Shown: positions 52,416 to 62,745 of the stretch, piece by piece
Layout: each line of letters opens with the position of its first letter
Numbering within the stretch: position 1 is the stretch's first letter
From: Craspedostauros australis
Lineage: Eukaryota; Bacillariophyta; Bacillariophyceae; Mastogloiales; Achnanthaceae
Reading direction: 5' to 3'
Assembly: GCA_026770025.1 (NCBI GenBank)
Contig: JAMXDE010000036.1
Span: 496,001 to 560,000, forward strand
DNA length: 64,000 bases
Notes under the pieces: model-generated
Told to the model about the DNA's origin: nothing
The model's input: the letters and a program-made list of their open reading frames with translations, nothing else
The model's database searches: none
Position numbers and translations under genes: made by a program

Positions 52416-54387
52416 TTCCGGCGAAGTCGAAGCGGTTGAATTCCGCGAAGCATGTCGTGCGACAGCATGACACCAAAAGGTAGGCACGTAAGATGCCGTG
52501 TTGGTCCTGATCGTGACAACACAATGACCACCAAGCACGTTCGCTGACACGCGTTGCCTTGGTAATGACACGCCTCTGGGCGCAAAAAACTGTGCGGGAC
52601 TGCATGGGCAACGCCCAAGGATTGGTGGGTGGTTATGACAAGCGCGTGCGCAGCGTTCGACATTCTCCGCAAACCGACATTCCTCCATCTCCCAAGATTC
52701 TCCACTTTTCTTGTCGCGGCGGTGGCAGAAGGTACCGTCCCTGAGCGGAACTGGCAATCGATGGCAATCAATGGCAATCGTGTCATAATACACTCGCGGC
52801 GGTGATGAAACACGCGAGTACATGGCGACCTCCACCATGGCCAACAGGAGAGAACCAGAGGAATGATGCCAGTGGTAGCGACGGTGGGAGATGCGGTTCC
52901 GAAAGAACGTCAAGACCGACACTTCCAACAATCGGGGCGCCGCGGGCTTGTGTTGCTCTCTTCTCGTATTGGTTCACACAACTCCAGACAGAGGCTTTCG
53001 CTCCACTTCGAAGAGGTATTATACTGGTGCGGTGGTATCTGGTTGTGGCACATCGAAAGGAACATGTCCTCATGCGGACGGCGAGGATGATGATGGGCGA
53101 CATTGCATTCGCGCCATACATACTTACGACTATGGTACTCGTATTCAACATGTAGCTGATGGAATGGAAGAGCAGCAATACGATACCAAATGCACCCGGC
53201 GCTGCACTGAGGATGGCAAAGGCAATGATGCGCCAATGACCATGACGTGGTGCCACCAATGCGGGTGGACCGCCGGCATGCGATCAATGCCATGCACAGT
53301 TCGTGATGTGCAATGCTGCGCGAGAGCGCATTGTGCTCGTACGAGATCGATACAACAGCGACAAGTCTCATCAGAGGAATGGTGCTGCTCCACCCGATGT
53401 CCATGCTCCTATTTGGCCATTTGCCCATTTGGCCTTGCGCTGATCTGTGAAAGAGCTGTCGGAGTTGCAGAGGTGGAGTAGATCGTACGTGTGATCGACA
53501 GGAAGATGGTCGTCAAAGATTCGACAACGGGGTCGCTTGAGGCCACTTCGGTCCTCCGCTCTCCGGAGAGAGCAGGATCATTCCGAAGAAGGCACCTCTC
53601 AAAGGAGCATGGATCTTGGGATGGCAGTAGGACGGCACGGCGGAAGCGAAGGTTTCGCATCTGATCCGAAGTGTTGTGGTGTTCCTTCGAATAGGTTATC
53701 CTCCATCTCGGTGTAGAGGTTGGGATTCCATGGAGATCATGCGAGCAATGCCCAGGTGCCCAAAAGCGAAGGGAACAGGTCTGTTGGTAGCATCGCATGT
53801 ACAGGCATCTTCGTGCGCATTCGTGGCAGTGTGGGGGAGAGTGCTTCGAATGAGAGACGCCATACCAGTACTCTATTAGCAGGAATACTGGCACCAGTAC
53901 AAAGCGCGGCTCTTCTCCTGCTTTGCAGTTCCACCCACCTGCGGTCACCTCTTGCAGCATCTGTACGAAGGTACGAGTGCTCTCCAAGGACAGCCGCAAG
54001 ACGGTCTATCCCCCATGATTCCATACGAATATTCATTATATGTGCTGCCGAAAACTAGAGCACGTCATGCAGAACAAGCGTGCCCATTCGTTGCATATTA
54101 GTTTGACACGCGAAATGTTCTATAATATTCTAATAGAATACTATATTGCATAGGGTCCTGTCGGACTCGTACTGTGTTCGCGGCGAGCCAACTTGAATCA
54201 GTGCGATCCATCCGACCACGTCAACTCACGCTGGAAACATCACGTGACACCCATTCAGAGTTGGCTGCGGATGGATATTCGATCCGCTTCATGGCGGTCA
54301 TACGCGGAGGTTGTAGTGCATATGCGGTCCGTCGTACGATGTATTATATTATATGATATAATGTATAGTAATGGGTAAGCGTTTGAA
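51765..54387. other. Spacer between HA gene 4 and PDZ gene
   Basis: The first 650 bp belong to the duplicated arm. It contains a 116-codon plus-strand frame (51894-52244) that is also open in the other arm (62606-62253). From 52416 to about 54330 I see no supported gene. A TATTATATTATATGATATAATG block at about 54343-54364 lies just after the PDZ gene stop. Confidence 0.4.
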
Positions 54388-55005
54388 TTAGAAGAGACCG
54401 AGGAACTTTCCTTTTCGCAGCTTCTTCTCGTCTTTCTCCAGCTCGTTGAGGAGGGCGTCCTTCTTGGCCTGCGCCGCCAGCCTCGCATTGTCCGCCGCCT
54501 CACGCTGCTTGGAGGTGAAGGAGGCCTTCTTCTGATACTGCTTTGGCGTCTCGACCACGATCTTGACGGTGGGTCCCGCACGCACGCGAATGGCGGCCAG
54601 GACGCGCGTGAGCCCCACGCCGCGCGTGCTCCACATCTGGTCTCCGAAGGTGGCGCTGCACATGGTGACGAGGTCGCCCTCCTTGACCTTTCCGGTTCTG
54701 GCGGCGTTGCCCTTGGGCGCCACGGTCTCGACGAAGACATTGCCCTGCTTGTCTTCGTTGAGGACGAGGCCAAGCGGTCTCATGAGCTCGACGACGTTGT
54801 CATCGGCCTCGGCGGAACGCGATGCTTTGGCCCAGCGCATGAGGTCGCTGTCGTTGCCGTCGTTGGCCATGCACAGCACCGATGATGACGCTTGGGCGCA
54901 TGTCTGTGCCGCGGGTACAGAGATCGATGTCTGCTGTGGTGCGAAGGCGTCCACCTTCACGAGCAGCGCCATCGATGTGGCGATCAGTGTCAGTGTGTAT
55001 TTCAT
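54388..55005 (-). CDS. Plastid-targeted PDZ-like domain protein
   Basis: It has 205 residues from ATG 55005. A signal peptide ends VDAFAPQ (residues 18-24), a textbook ASAFAP plastid-import motif. A PDZ-like fold spans about 72-155: MRPLGLVLNEDKQGNVFVET, an Ala-Pro-Gly loop (VAPKGNAARTGKVKEGDLV), and ending VKIVVETP. The C-terminal 45 residues are a charged helix (KQREAADNARLAAQAKK) ending in KFLGLF. PDZ modules bind C-termini of partner proteins, in plastids often next to proteases or photosystem assembly factors. No protease domain is present, so it is probably a stand-alone adaptor. Confidence 0.8.
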   Translation of the reverse strand: MKYTLTLIATSMALLVKVDAFAPQQTSISVPAAQTCAQASSSVLCMANDGNDSDLMRWAKASRSAEADDNVVELMRPLGLVLNEDKQGNVFVETVAPKGNAARTGKVKEGDLVTMCSATFGDQMWSTRGVGLTRVLAAIRVRAGPTVKIVVETPKQYQKKASFTSKQREAADNARLAAQAKKDALLNELEKDEKKLRKGKFLGLF

Positions 55006-56110
55006 GGTGAATGGGTGGATGGCGGAGTTGGTTGGTTGCTTCTACTGCTGAATTGCTATGCTATGCTGTGATGCGATGTTGCTACGGTCTATTATTCTGC
55101 TTCGGTTGGTGGTGAAGTTTGCGGAAGGTTCTGTTTGTGCCGGAAGCGAGTTGCGTTTGCCTCATCGTTTGTGATCCGCCATGGTCGTCCGACCACCAGG
55201 GCTTCCTCTTTTGGTCAACGGCGTCATCTGCTGCGTGTCACCATGTGTCGTACGCTGTGTGTCAGCCATCACACTGCCGCGACTGCAACAGCGCAGCACA
55301 ACATCGTGATGTGTTGGCGTTCCGCTTCGTTTTGTGACTCTGTTTGTGACCGTTGCGTGCCAGCGTTCCGGAGTGCGTTCGCATCCTTTCTCTGACACGG
55401 CACGGTCTGATTCAACCAATCACGGTGGACGATGCGATGACACTCGATTGGCTCAGTTTTGATTGGACGATCACCTCTATTCACGAATGAATGAATCGTG
55501 TTCTCAAGGTCTCCAACGTCCCTCCGTCTGTGCGAATGTGATGGATTGGTACTTGTTCAGCGCCTTTCTGCGTACGTCACAAAAGTTCGCGTTGCAGATG
55601 CGAACAGCGCACAACCAACACATCAGATCTCCATCGTCGCATCGGTGGTTGAACTCTCTTTTTGATGATGTGACGATCTTTGCCATCTCTGGGGCACACC
55701 ACAGGCATCACCTTCTCTCGTCGTTGTTGATGTCGTTCGCATTTGGAGGACGTCACGGATGGCAATAGCAGTTGAGTGGAGCTTGAACATTGGAAGAGTC
55801 CTCGAATCATCCACATCCACATCCGCATCCACATCAACATCCATCTCTCCTTCCACTCCATCCACCATCGAAGCACATCTCCTTCCTTGGACAGTGATAG
55901 AACGACAACCGCATCCTGACGGCATCAACAACATCCATAACATCGACAACATCGACAACATCAACTGACAAAGATTTCGAAAGATACCCTCCATCGAAAC
56001 CATCCAATCCAGATTCGCCCAAACCAGTCCAAATCGGTCCATTCCCATAAAATTCCCGTAGCATTCCCTTCAGACTCCATCAAGATTCGGCACATCATTA
56101 CCATCGAACC
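55006..56110. promoter_or_regulatory. Divergent spacer between two plastid-protein genes
   Basis: The 1.1 kb separate the PDZ gene and the CYP38-like gene, head to head. Both products are predicted plastid proteins, so shared light or plastid regulation is plausible. It contains CATCCACATCCACATC repeats at about 55808-55845 and CATCGACAACATCGACAAC at about 55935-55965. No gene seen. Confidence 0.4.
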
Positions 56111-57899
56111 ATGAAGTTCACAGCAGCCATCACAACGCTCCTCGCGATCGTTACAACATCCAATGCCTTCGCTCCGTCCGCGTCGCGGGCGGCTGTGCCC
56201 ATCACGCGGATGCAGGCTGCTTCTGGTGACTCCGACAATGCCGCGCAGACGGCCGCTCAGATCGCCGCAACGGCCATGCTCTCGGCTGCTCTGTGGGCGA
56301 CGCCAACTGCCATCATGAGCAACGTCGTCATGACCGCCGATGGTTCCGCCATCTCTGTGCAATCAGCCGCAACCACAGCAACCACAGCAACCACACAGAC
56401 AGCTGCGCCTTCCATCAACCAATGGATCCAGTCCAACTTCGCAGCCTCCGCCAAGGAGAAGGCCAGCGGATCTGGTTCGCGCGTCAACAAGGACCCAGAG
56501 TCCCTTCTGCGATATGGATTGCCAATCAAGAACAAGGAGGTGCGTTTCCATCTGCGTCCGCATCTGCGGTTGGATTTACACCTTCGTCTACTCGGGCATT
56601 GCCCTTCCTTCTCGTCTCGGATTCATGTCTCCGAGGTGTATCTGTGGACATATCATGCCATGACATGCCATGACATGACATGACATCATAGACCAATCCA
56701 CTTGTGCATTCATCCTCTCATGTATTGGCATTCGTATGGTACAGCACCGATGCTGACTTCAATCACTCGCTATTTACTCATTATTCCAATCAAATATCTC
56801 CGTTCAACTCGCTCTATCACATATTCTATGCATCATCCCATCAATGCGACGACAACAATGTGCTCAATAGGTCCGATCGCTGCAAGAAACCATCGAGACC
56901 GTCAAGTACGACATCGGCAGCAAGCGAAAGAGCGCCGCCATCGATGGGGCCAAGAAGGCCAAGGCATTCGTGCAGCCCACCAGCAAGCAGGCCAAGGCCA
57001 TGACGGCAAGCTGCCGTGACGGAAGCCTCTGCGTCACCTACCTGCAGCAGATCAGTGATGGCATCGATCCGCTCCTCGTCTCCCTCAAGGATTCGCAGGA
57101 CTCCCTGCAGGGCAGCGAGCAGGAGCGCAGTGCCCTCGACAAGGCCTACGCCAAGCAGCAGCAGCTCACCAAGATCCTCAACAACCTCGAGGAACAGATG
57201 ATCCCGGCCAACTACGAGACTCCCGTGCCTGCCGACTACAATGACCTCCCACAGCTCAAGAAGCGCGCCACGGTAGAGATGGTCTTCTCCAAGGCCGAGC
57301 AGGGCGCCCCATTCAATGTCAACGGCGTCAACTACCCATCCGCCAAGCTCGTCATGGTCATCGACGGATACACCTCGCCCGTCACCGGCGGAAACTTCGT
57401 CGACCTCGTCGACAAGGGGTTCTACAACCAGATGCTCGTCCAGCGATCCGACGGATTCGTCGTGCAGACCGGCGAACCGCAGGGCAAGGCCATCGGCTAC
57501 GTCGGCAAGCCCAGCAAGTCCATCGGCGCAGGACCCAACGGCGAGCGTCTCATCCCCACGGAGATCTTCGTCAAGGGCGACACAGGTCCATTCTACGAAT
57601 CCACCATCGAGGACGAGGGCCGCGGCGGCGAATCCACCGTCCTTCCCTTCAGCAGCTACGGCGCCATGGGATGGGCCCGCGACGAGTACGACCCCAACTC
57701 TGGATCGTCGCAATTCTTCTGGCTCCTCTTCGATTCCGATCTCACGCCGGCCGGCAAGAACGTCCTCGATGGCAGGTATCCGTGCTTCGGTTACGTCGTG
57801 GAAGGCAACGACTTTTTGCAGGACATCAAGGAGGGTGATACCATCGTTTCGGCCAAGGTCACGGAGGGATTGGAGTACCTCGTGCGCCCTTCCAACTAA
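56111..57899 (+). CDS. Thylakoid-lumen cyclophilin, CYP37/CYP38-like (2 exons)
   Basis: Exon 1 is 56111-56539 and exon 2 is 56871-57899, joined in phase 0 (donor GAG/GTGCGT, acceptor CAATAG) to give 485 residues. The signal peptide ends SNAFAPS (plastid import). A second hydrophobic stretch (AAQIAATAMLSAALWATPTA) fits a thylakoid transfer signal. DPESLLRYGLPI at the exon junction and the following helical bundle match the N-terminal module of TLP40/CYP38. The C-terminal cyclophilin-type domain starts near AKLVMVIDGYTSPVTGGNF and includes FYNQMLVQRSDGFVVQTGEP. CYP38 assists photosystem II assembly in the lumen. Plant CYP38 has a degenerate isomerase site, and this one also lacks the usual FHR motif seen in active cyclophilins. 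Confidence 0.85.
56540..56870 (+). other. Intron of the CYP38-like gene
   Basis: The 331-bp intron, GTGCGT to CAATAG, contains a CATGACATGCCATGACATGAC repeat at about 56656-56684. Confidence 0.75.
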
Positions 57900-58487
57900 G
57901 CAGCGGGCGCAAAGCGAAACTATTGTGCGTGCGCTACTGCATGTGCATGCAGAATCATTGCTCGTTCTGGTTGCACCTCTCTCGCCGAAACGAACACTGG
58001 AACAAAGAAATTTACGATTCAGTCGGTAGCGACCGTGGTGTTGCTTCTGGATGGTGGGAATGACAACGGCGATGACAATGGTCATCCTGCTGTGTCCAAT
58101 ACAAGTACTCTGTGGAATGACAATCCAACGTCAAAGAACCATGTTCTGACTTGCATGTCATAACATGACAAGGTTGGGTGAAACATGAGCGTTACACTCA
58201 GGAATTCTTCGCATTGCAAGCTGCCGAACTTCACACGCTGGCAAACAACGCGAGAAGCATCTCGACACGCGTAATCAAATCCGAGGCAAAACGAACAGCT
58301 ACAAGGAGACAGCCAACGCAATTCGGGCGTCGGCAATTGCTTCCAACCCATTACGGCTAAGCAGAAATTAAAATATCCACTGCGGGTCCGCATGTCTGTT
58401 TTCGTTTGTGGTATGCCACGCCGTCGTTGGTGCATAGTAGGTAGTAGTAGAAACCTCCATTCAGTGACGATTATGCTCGACTCCGCT
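57900..58487. other. Convergent spacer, no gene seen
   Basis: The 588 bp lie between the ends of the CYP38-like and copine genes. No coding frame or AT block is seen. Confidence 0.4.
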
Positions 58488-61132
58488 CTACTTGAATTTG
58501 GGCAACATGTTCTTGATCTTGCCATCAACCATGCGATCGAACTGCTTTTGGTACGTGCGTTGCATGCGTCCGAACACGCGCTTGTGCCGCTTGAACATGC
58601 GTTTGCCCTGATTCATCATCTCCGTCTTGGTCTTGTCGCCAAATGCGCCCGCCATCCCGCCGCCGTTGCCATCATCCGGACTTCCGCTGATGTATCCGTT
58701 GAATGAATCCGGAGACACCATGGTGGCACTGGCGGTGCCTCCGCCCTGAACCTTCACCATGATCTCCCCATTCGTCTTCGCGCTCACGTTGACGCGCCGG
58801 GCCTCTGCCGCATCGAACGGTTCCACCGAGAATTCCTGCGGGATGGGTGGCCCGGGTTGAATGTCATGCTTCACGAAATACCTGACCATCTGATCGGGGA
58901 CGTCCTGGATGCTGGCGGTGCTCAGATCAGAATTGGCGCCGTTCCCGCCGCCTGATTTGTGCTGCTTCATGTCCACGAATCGAACGAAGTCCCGCCGACC
59001 ATCGCTGCTGCACTGGTCTGCGATGGCTCGCTGCAGCTCGGAGAAATCAGCAGGTCCCACCCCAACGATAACGATGGACAGTGGCTCGTTCTCCACACTC
59101 CTTATCACATCCAAAGTCTCATCCTGGTTCTCGATGTCACCGTTCGTGAAGATGAGAAGGACGCTGTATGCCTGAACCTCGTTTTGCAGTGCAGTATTCT
59201 GCAGCGCCGGCACGGGTTGACGAAGTGGCAGTGGCCGCAGCAGTAGCAGTGTCCATGTTGCGCGAAGTAACGAACGAGGGAACGGGAATGTACGCATCAA
59301 TGAGCGTTATGGGAAAGCAGGGCAATGAACAGATGATGGACGGGGGCAAGATAATACATGTAGAAATGGCGAGAGACACGAAGGAGGCACGAACTTACCA
59401 AGTCCTGCCGTGCGTGCTGGCTGCCCGCTCGGATGACTTGCGTGATGTCGCTCGGATGGCTCATGACGACACCTGCCGTGAATGTCTTTTTGTATGCCTC
59501 CACGATCCCGCCGACGCCGTGCACCTCGGCCGCTTGGATGTTTGAGCTGTCAACGGCCGAGGAGGGATCACGGCATGCGAAGCAATGGTTGATAGCGCCA
59601 TTGACCTTGGCCCCAAAGCCCCAGAGCGGGAAGTTCTGGTCGGAATCGTACTCTGCCAGAATTGAGCAAATCTGATCGATGGCCACTTCATAATCGTTTC
59701 GCTTGTCGCTATCACGTCGGTGGAAGTAGTGCAGCGAATCTTCCTTGCGCGGGTCTCCTAAGATATGCAGTCGCAATGTGGACATGTGGACATGGGAACA
59801 TGCGTGCGTGCGTGAACGAGTGTGAGAACGATGTGGATAGATGGAGTGCAGAGATAGTTAAAGATTGAAGAAATCGGCGCGTCGCTGGCAAGCACCTGGA
59901 CAAAGCAATACTGCTCGTGCAGACTGCTGGGAGCGTAGCATGATATGCTGCGAACGGCAGCACTCCAGCGTGCACAATGCATCTCTCCAGCACTCACCGT
60001 TTGATGCCGAAAAGTCGACCGCCACCGCCACCTTGAGTTCGCATCCTCCGCGAACGTAGTCCACGAACGATGGCAAATCAAGCTCATCCGCCATGATCAC
60101 AATATCCTCCGCAACTTCGTTGTCGCCATCAGATAGAATGGCTTCGACAACAATCGTTTCCTCCTCGGTTTCAGCGTTGATTGCCACTGCTTGATCCAAC
60201 TGACCCCGACTACGACTCGCGGCCTCCTCCTCGGAAGGCTCCGGAACACCCTCCGTCGACGCTGCGACAATGACGATCTTCCCAACCTCGTCGCCGTCCT
60301 TCGTGATCGCCAACTTGCCCTTGGTGGATGCGGCCTCCAACGCCTGCGTCACAGTCATCTCGCAGCTCCCCATGAAGTCATGCGCGCTCTTGTCGTCGTA
60401 ATCGTACACCGCCAATCGGAACGCCTCGTCAAGGCTGCCCTTCTCGCAAAGCATGGACAGCTCGAGGCACGCGACATCCTCCCATCGCGGGCTGAGGTTG
60501 TTCTGAATCGGCTTGGACCGGAAGACGCAGTCCCAAAGATACGCACAGTCCATTCCTTCGGACTCGCTCGGGCTGACGCCTTCCTTGACGCTGTTGCGAA
60601 CGAGAACGCGGCGCTTGCGCTGCAGCTCGTAGAACGGATCGGACTTGTTGAAGACGCCCATGCCCTCCGTGTTCTGGAAGGACTCGCCGTTGAGCTGCAT
60701 GGTGAGCGTGCCGGATCCGCCGTACGGTTCGAGGTTGACGATGACGCACGGCGCGTTGCTGGCCGCGATCTCCTTGCCCATGGTGTTGCCGGGCGCCGCC
60801 AGCACGGCTCCCACATCGAAGATCGCGGATCCCAGCAACGGCTGCGCCTTCGGAGCGTCTCCGTCCGCATCGTCGGCATGCACGGACACGACGAAGCTCA
60901 GGGACTGTCCAAGGTGGTACTCGTCGATGATGAACATGTGGCAGTAGTCAGGATCGCGGCTGTGATGGATGGTCTCGCTGCGGCCCAGGATGGTGGGCTG
61001 CCCTTTGCCCTGCGGCAGCAGCGCCACCGCGCAGAAGGAGTGCAGGGGAGCATCGTCATCGTCCTTCGACGGCCTTCCGCCTTTCTGAACCTTGCTCAGG
61101 TTCTCGGCGAGAACGGATAGCGCCAGCTTCAT
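58488..61132 (-). CDS. Copine (3 exons)
   Basis: Exons are 61132-59998, 59757-59399 and 59198-58488. The introns (240 and 200 bp) have donors GGTGAGT and GGTAAGT and acceptors ATCTTAG and GCTGCAG; phases agree and give 734 residues. Two C2 domains occupy about 1-150 and 165-300 (NKSDPFYELQRKRRVLV, LSPRWEDV, LAVYDYDDKSAHDFMGSC). The copine von Willebrand-A-like domain starts with VAVAVDFSASNGDP, where the first intron falls, followed by DSLHYFHRR, EYDSDQNFPLWGFGAKV and SVLLIFTNGDI. Copines bind phospholipids in a calcium-dependent way and act in membrane signalling. A Lys/Arg-rich C-terminal extension (about 660-734) is unusual. The ATG is immediately preceded by a (GA)n tract. Typical copines are about 530-600 residues, so this one is long. 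Confidence 0.92.
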
Positions 61133-61153
61133 CGTCTCTCTCTCTCTCTCTCT
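61133..61153. repeat. (CT)n/(GA)n tract abutting the copine start codon
   Basis: On the coding strand a GAGAGAGAGAGAGAGAGA run ends only a few bases before ATG 61132. Confidence 0.6.
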
Positions 61154-62745
61154 AGGATTGTGTTGGATCGATGACTAGATCGTACGTATTATACTTGTGG
61201 TCGTAAGTGGAATCAATCACATGCAATACAATGCAATAGTATATTATAATAGATCGTGTAAAATGAGAATATGTTAGGATTCTCTTCATCACATCACAGC
61301 AGGTGGTTGGATTGCTTCGCCTCTTCGTGTCTCCAATTTGGATTCGGGTCTTCTATTTCTCCTTTCTTTCTGCGAATCGCTTAAGTATGACTCCCACTGG
61401 GACACACTATGTTTGTCGGACAATAGATATATAGTATGTTCGTTGTTGCGGACATGTCTTTGTCCGAATGACTTGGTGGACCATACCGGGAGGTATGGCG
61501 AATTGCGCAATTGAGGTTTGTGACTCAATCATTCAACTAAACAATCAGGACACACTATAAACACGCCAGACACAAGTGACTTGTTCGCATCAACAGAGGC
61601 CGCTCGTCACACGTTCGTACATAGCATCTCGCAGCGGAGGATGCGCCAAGAGATCAGACTTGTTGTTCGACTCCATACATTCCTGGGAGAGAAAGAGAGA
61701 GCAGGTTCTGGACATTGGACTGGGTCCTTCGCTGCGGCATGCTCACTTTCGTGCAACGCAACATGAACGAAAATACAGACGGAGCAGCCTTTGACTTGTC
61801 ACGACTTGGATCAACGCAAACGCGATGGGTGCAACTTCCGGCGCCGAAATGATGCTCGGGCGACGGAGGAGGACTTGGATCAACCGGTCAACCCCGTTAG
61901 CCTCACTCGGAAGTGCTGATAGCGACATCATGGCGCCGATCTCGGTGCTCTGGGCGTGCCGGTTCCATCTGCAGACGACGCTTCCAACGATTGCGAATGG
62001 AGTGCGACATGAGGGGGTCGTTGCGACGGTCCACAGCAGTTTGCCTGTTGCGTTCCAGAGAACTATGAACATCTCCAACTTCGCCCGACTCGTGCTGTTC
62101 ATCGCGATGTGCGCGAACAGCCATTGACGCCAACAACAAACGATATTTTGAATGTCTATCACATGTCATGTCACTTAGTGCAACCATCAACACGCATTCA
62201 CCATCGTTATTGACCATAAGTGGTAATGACCGATAGAACCGTACGGAACAACTCATCGAAGGCGACTCGGCACAACTCTTTCTGCCCACAGAAACACGGA
62301 CACAAACGCACACGCAATGAGGATGTTGCTGGTTTTTGCCTCACAAAACACCTCAACCGCCCCCAACCAACGCAACAGACCGAAAGCAAACGCACAAGCA
62401 AAATCAAAAGGGAAACAGCCACAAGTGATGCCGCCATCGCCAACGTAATCAATCATTTGGATGATGACGACGACACGACGATGATGACGAGAGCAAGCGA
62501 ACGCAACTTTTTGAGTCATCAGGAACCAAACATCGTACTCTCCATCTTGCGTTGCGCAGAGGAATGGCGACTTCTTACCTACAGTCGTGCCATCCAACAT
62601 CATCACCAGTATCGTGGATCAGCATCGTGGATCAGCATCGTGGATCGACAATGGCCTCCGATCATAAAAATCCACATCCATCAACCCATCCATCGTCCAT
62701 TTGACTGAACAACGACGCCAACAATCGGACACTGCTTGTTGAGGA
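61154..62745. other. Spacer upstream of copine and HA gene 5
   Basis: An AT block (TATATTATAATAGA at about 61239-61252) precedes the copine gene. From about 62089 the sequence belongs to the right arm of the inverted duplication. No gene seen apart from the open frame at 62606-62253 mirrored in the left arm. Confidence 0.4.

Noticed and set aside
52272..52931. 219-codon minus-strand frame
   Set aside because: Cys/His/Arg-rich without codon bias or motif, and it crosses the edge of the duplication arm.
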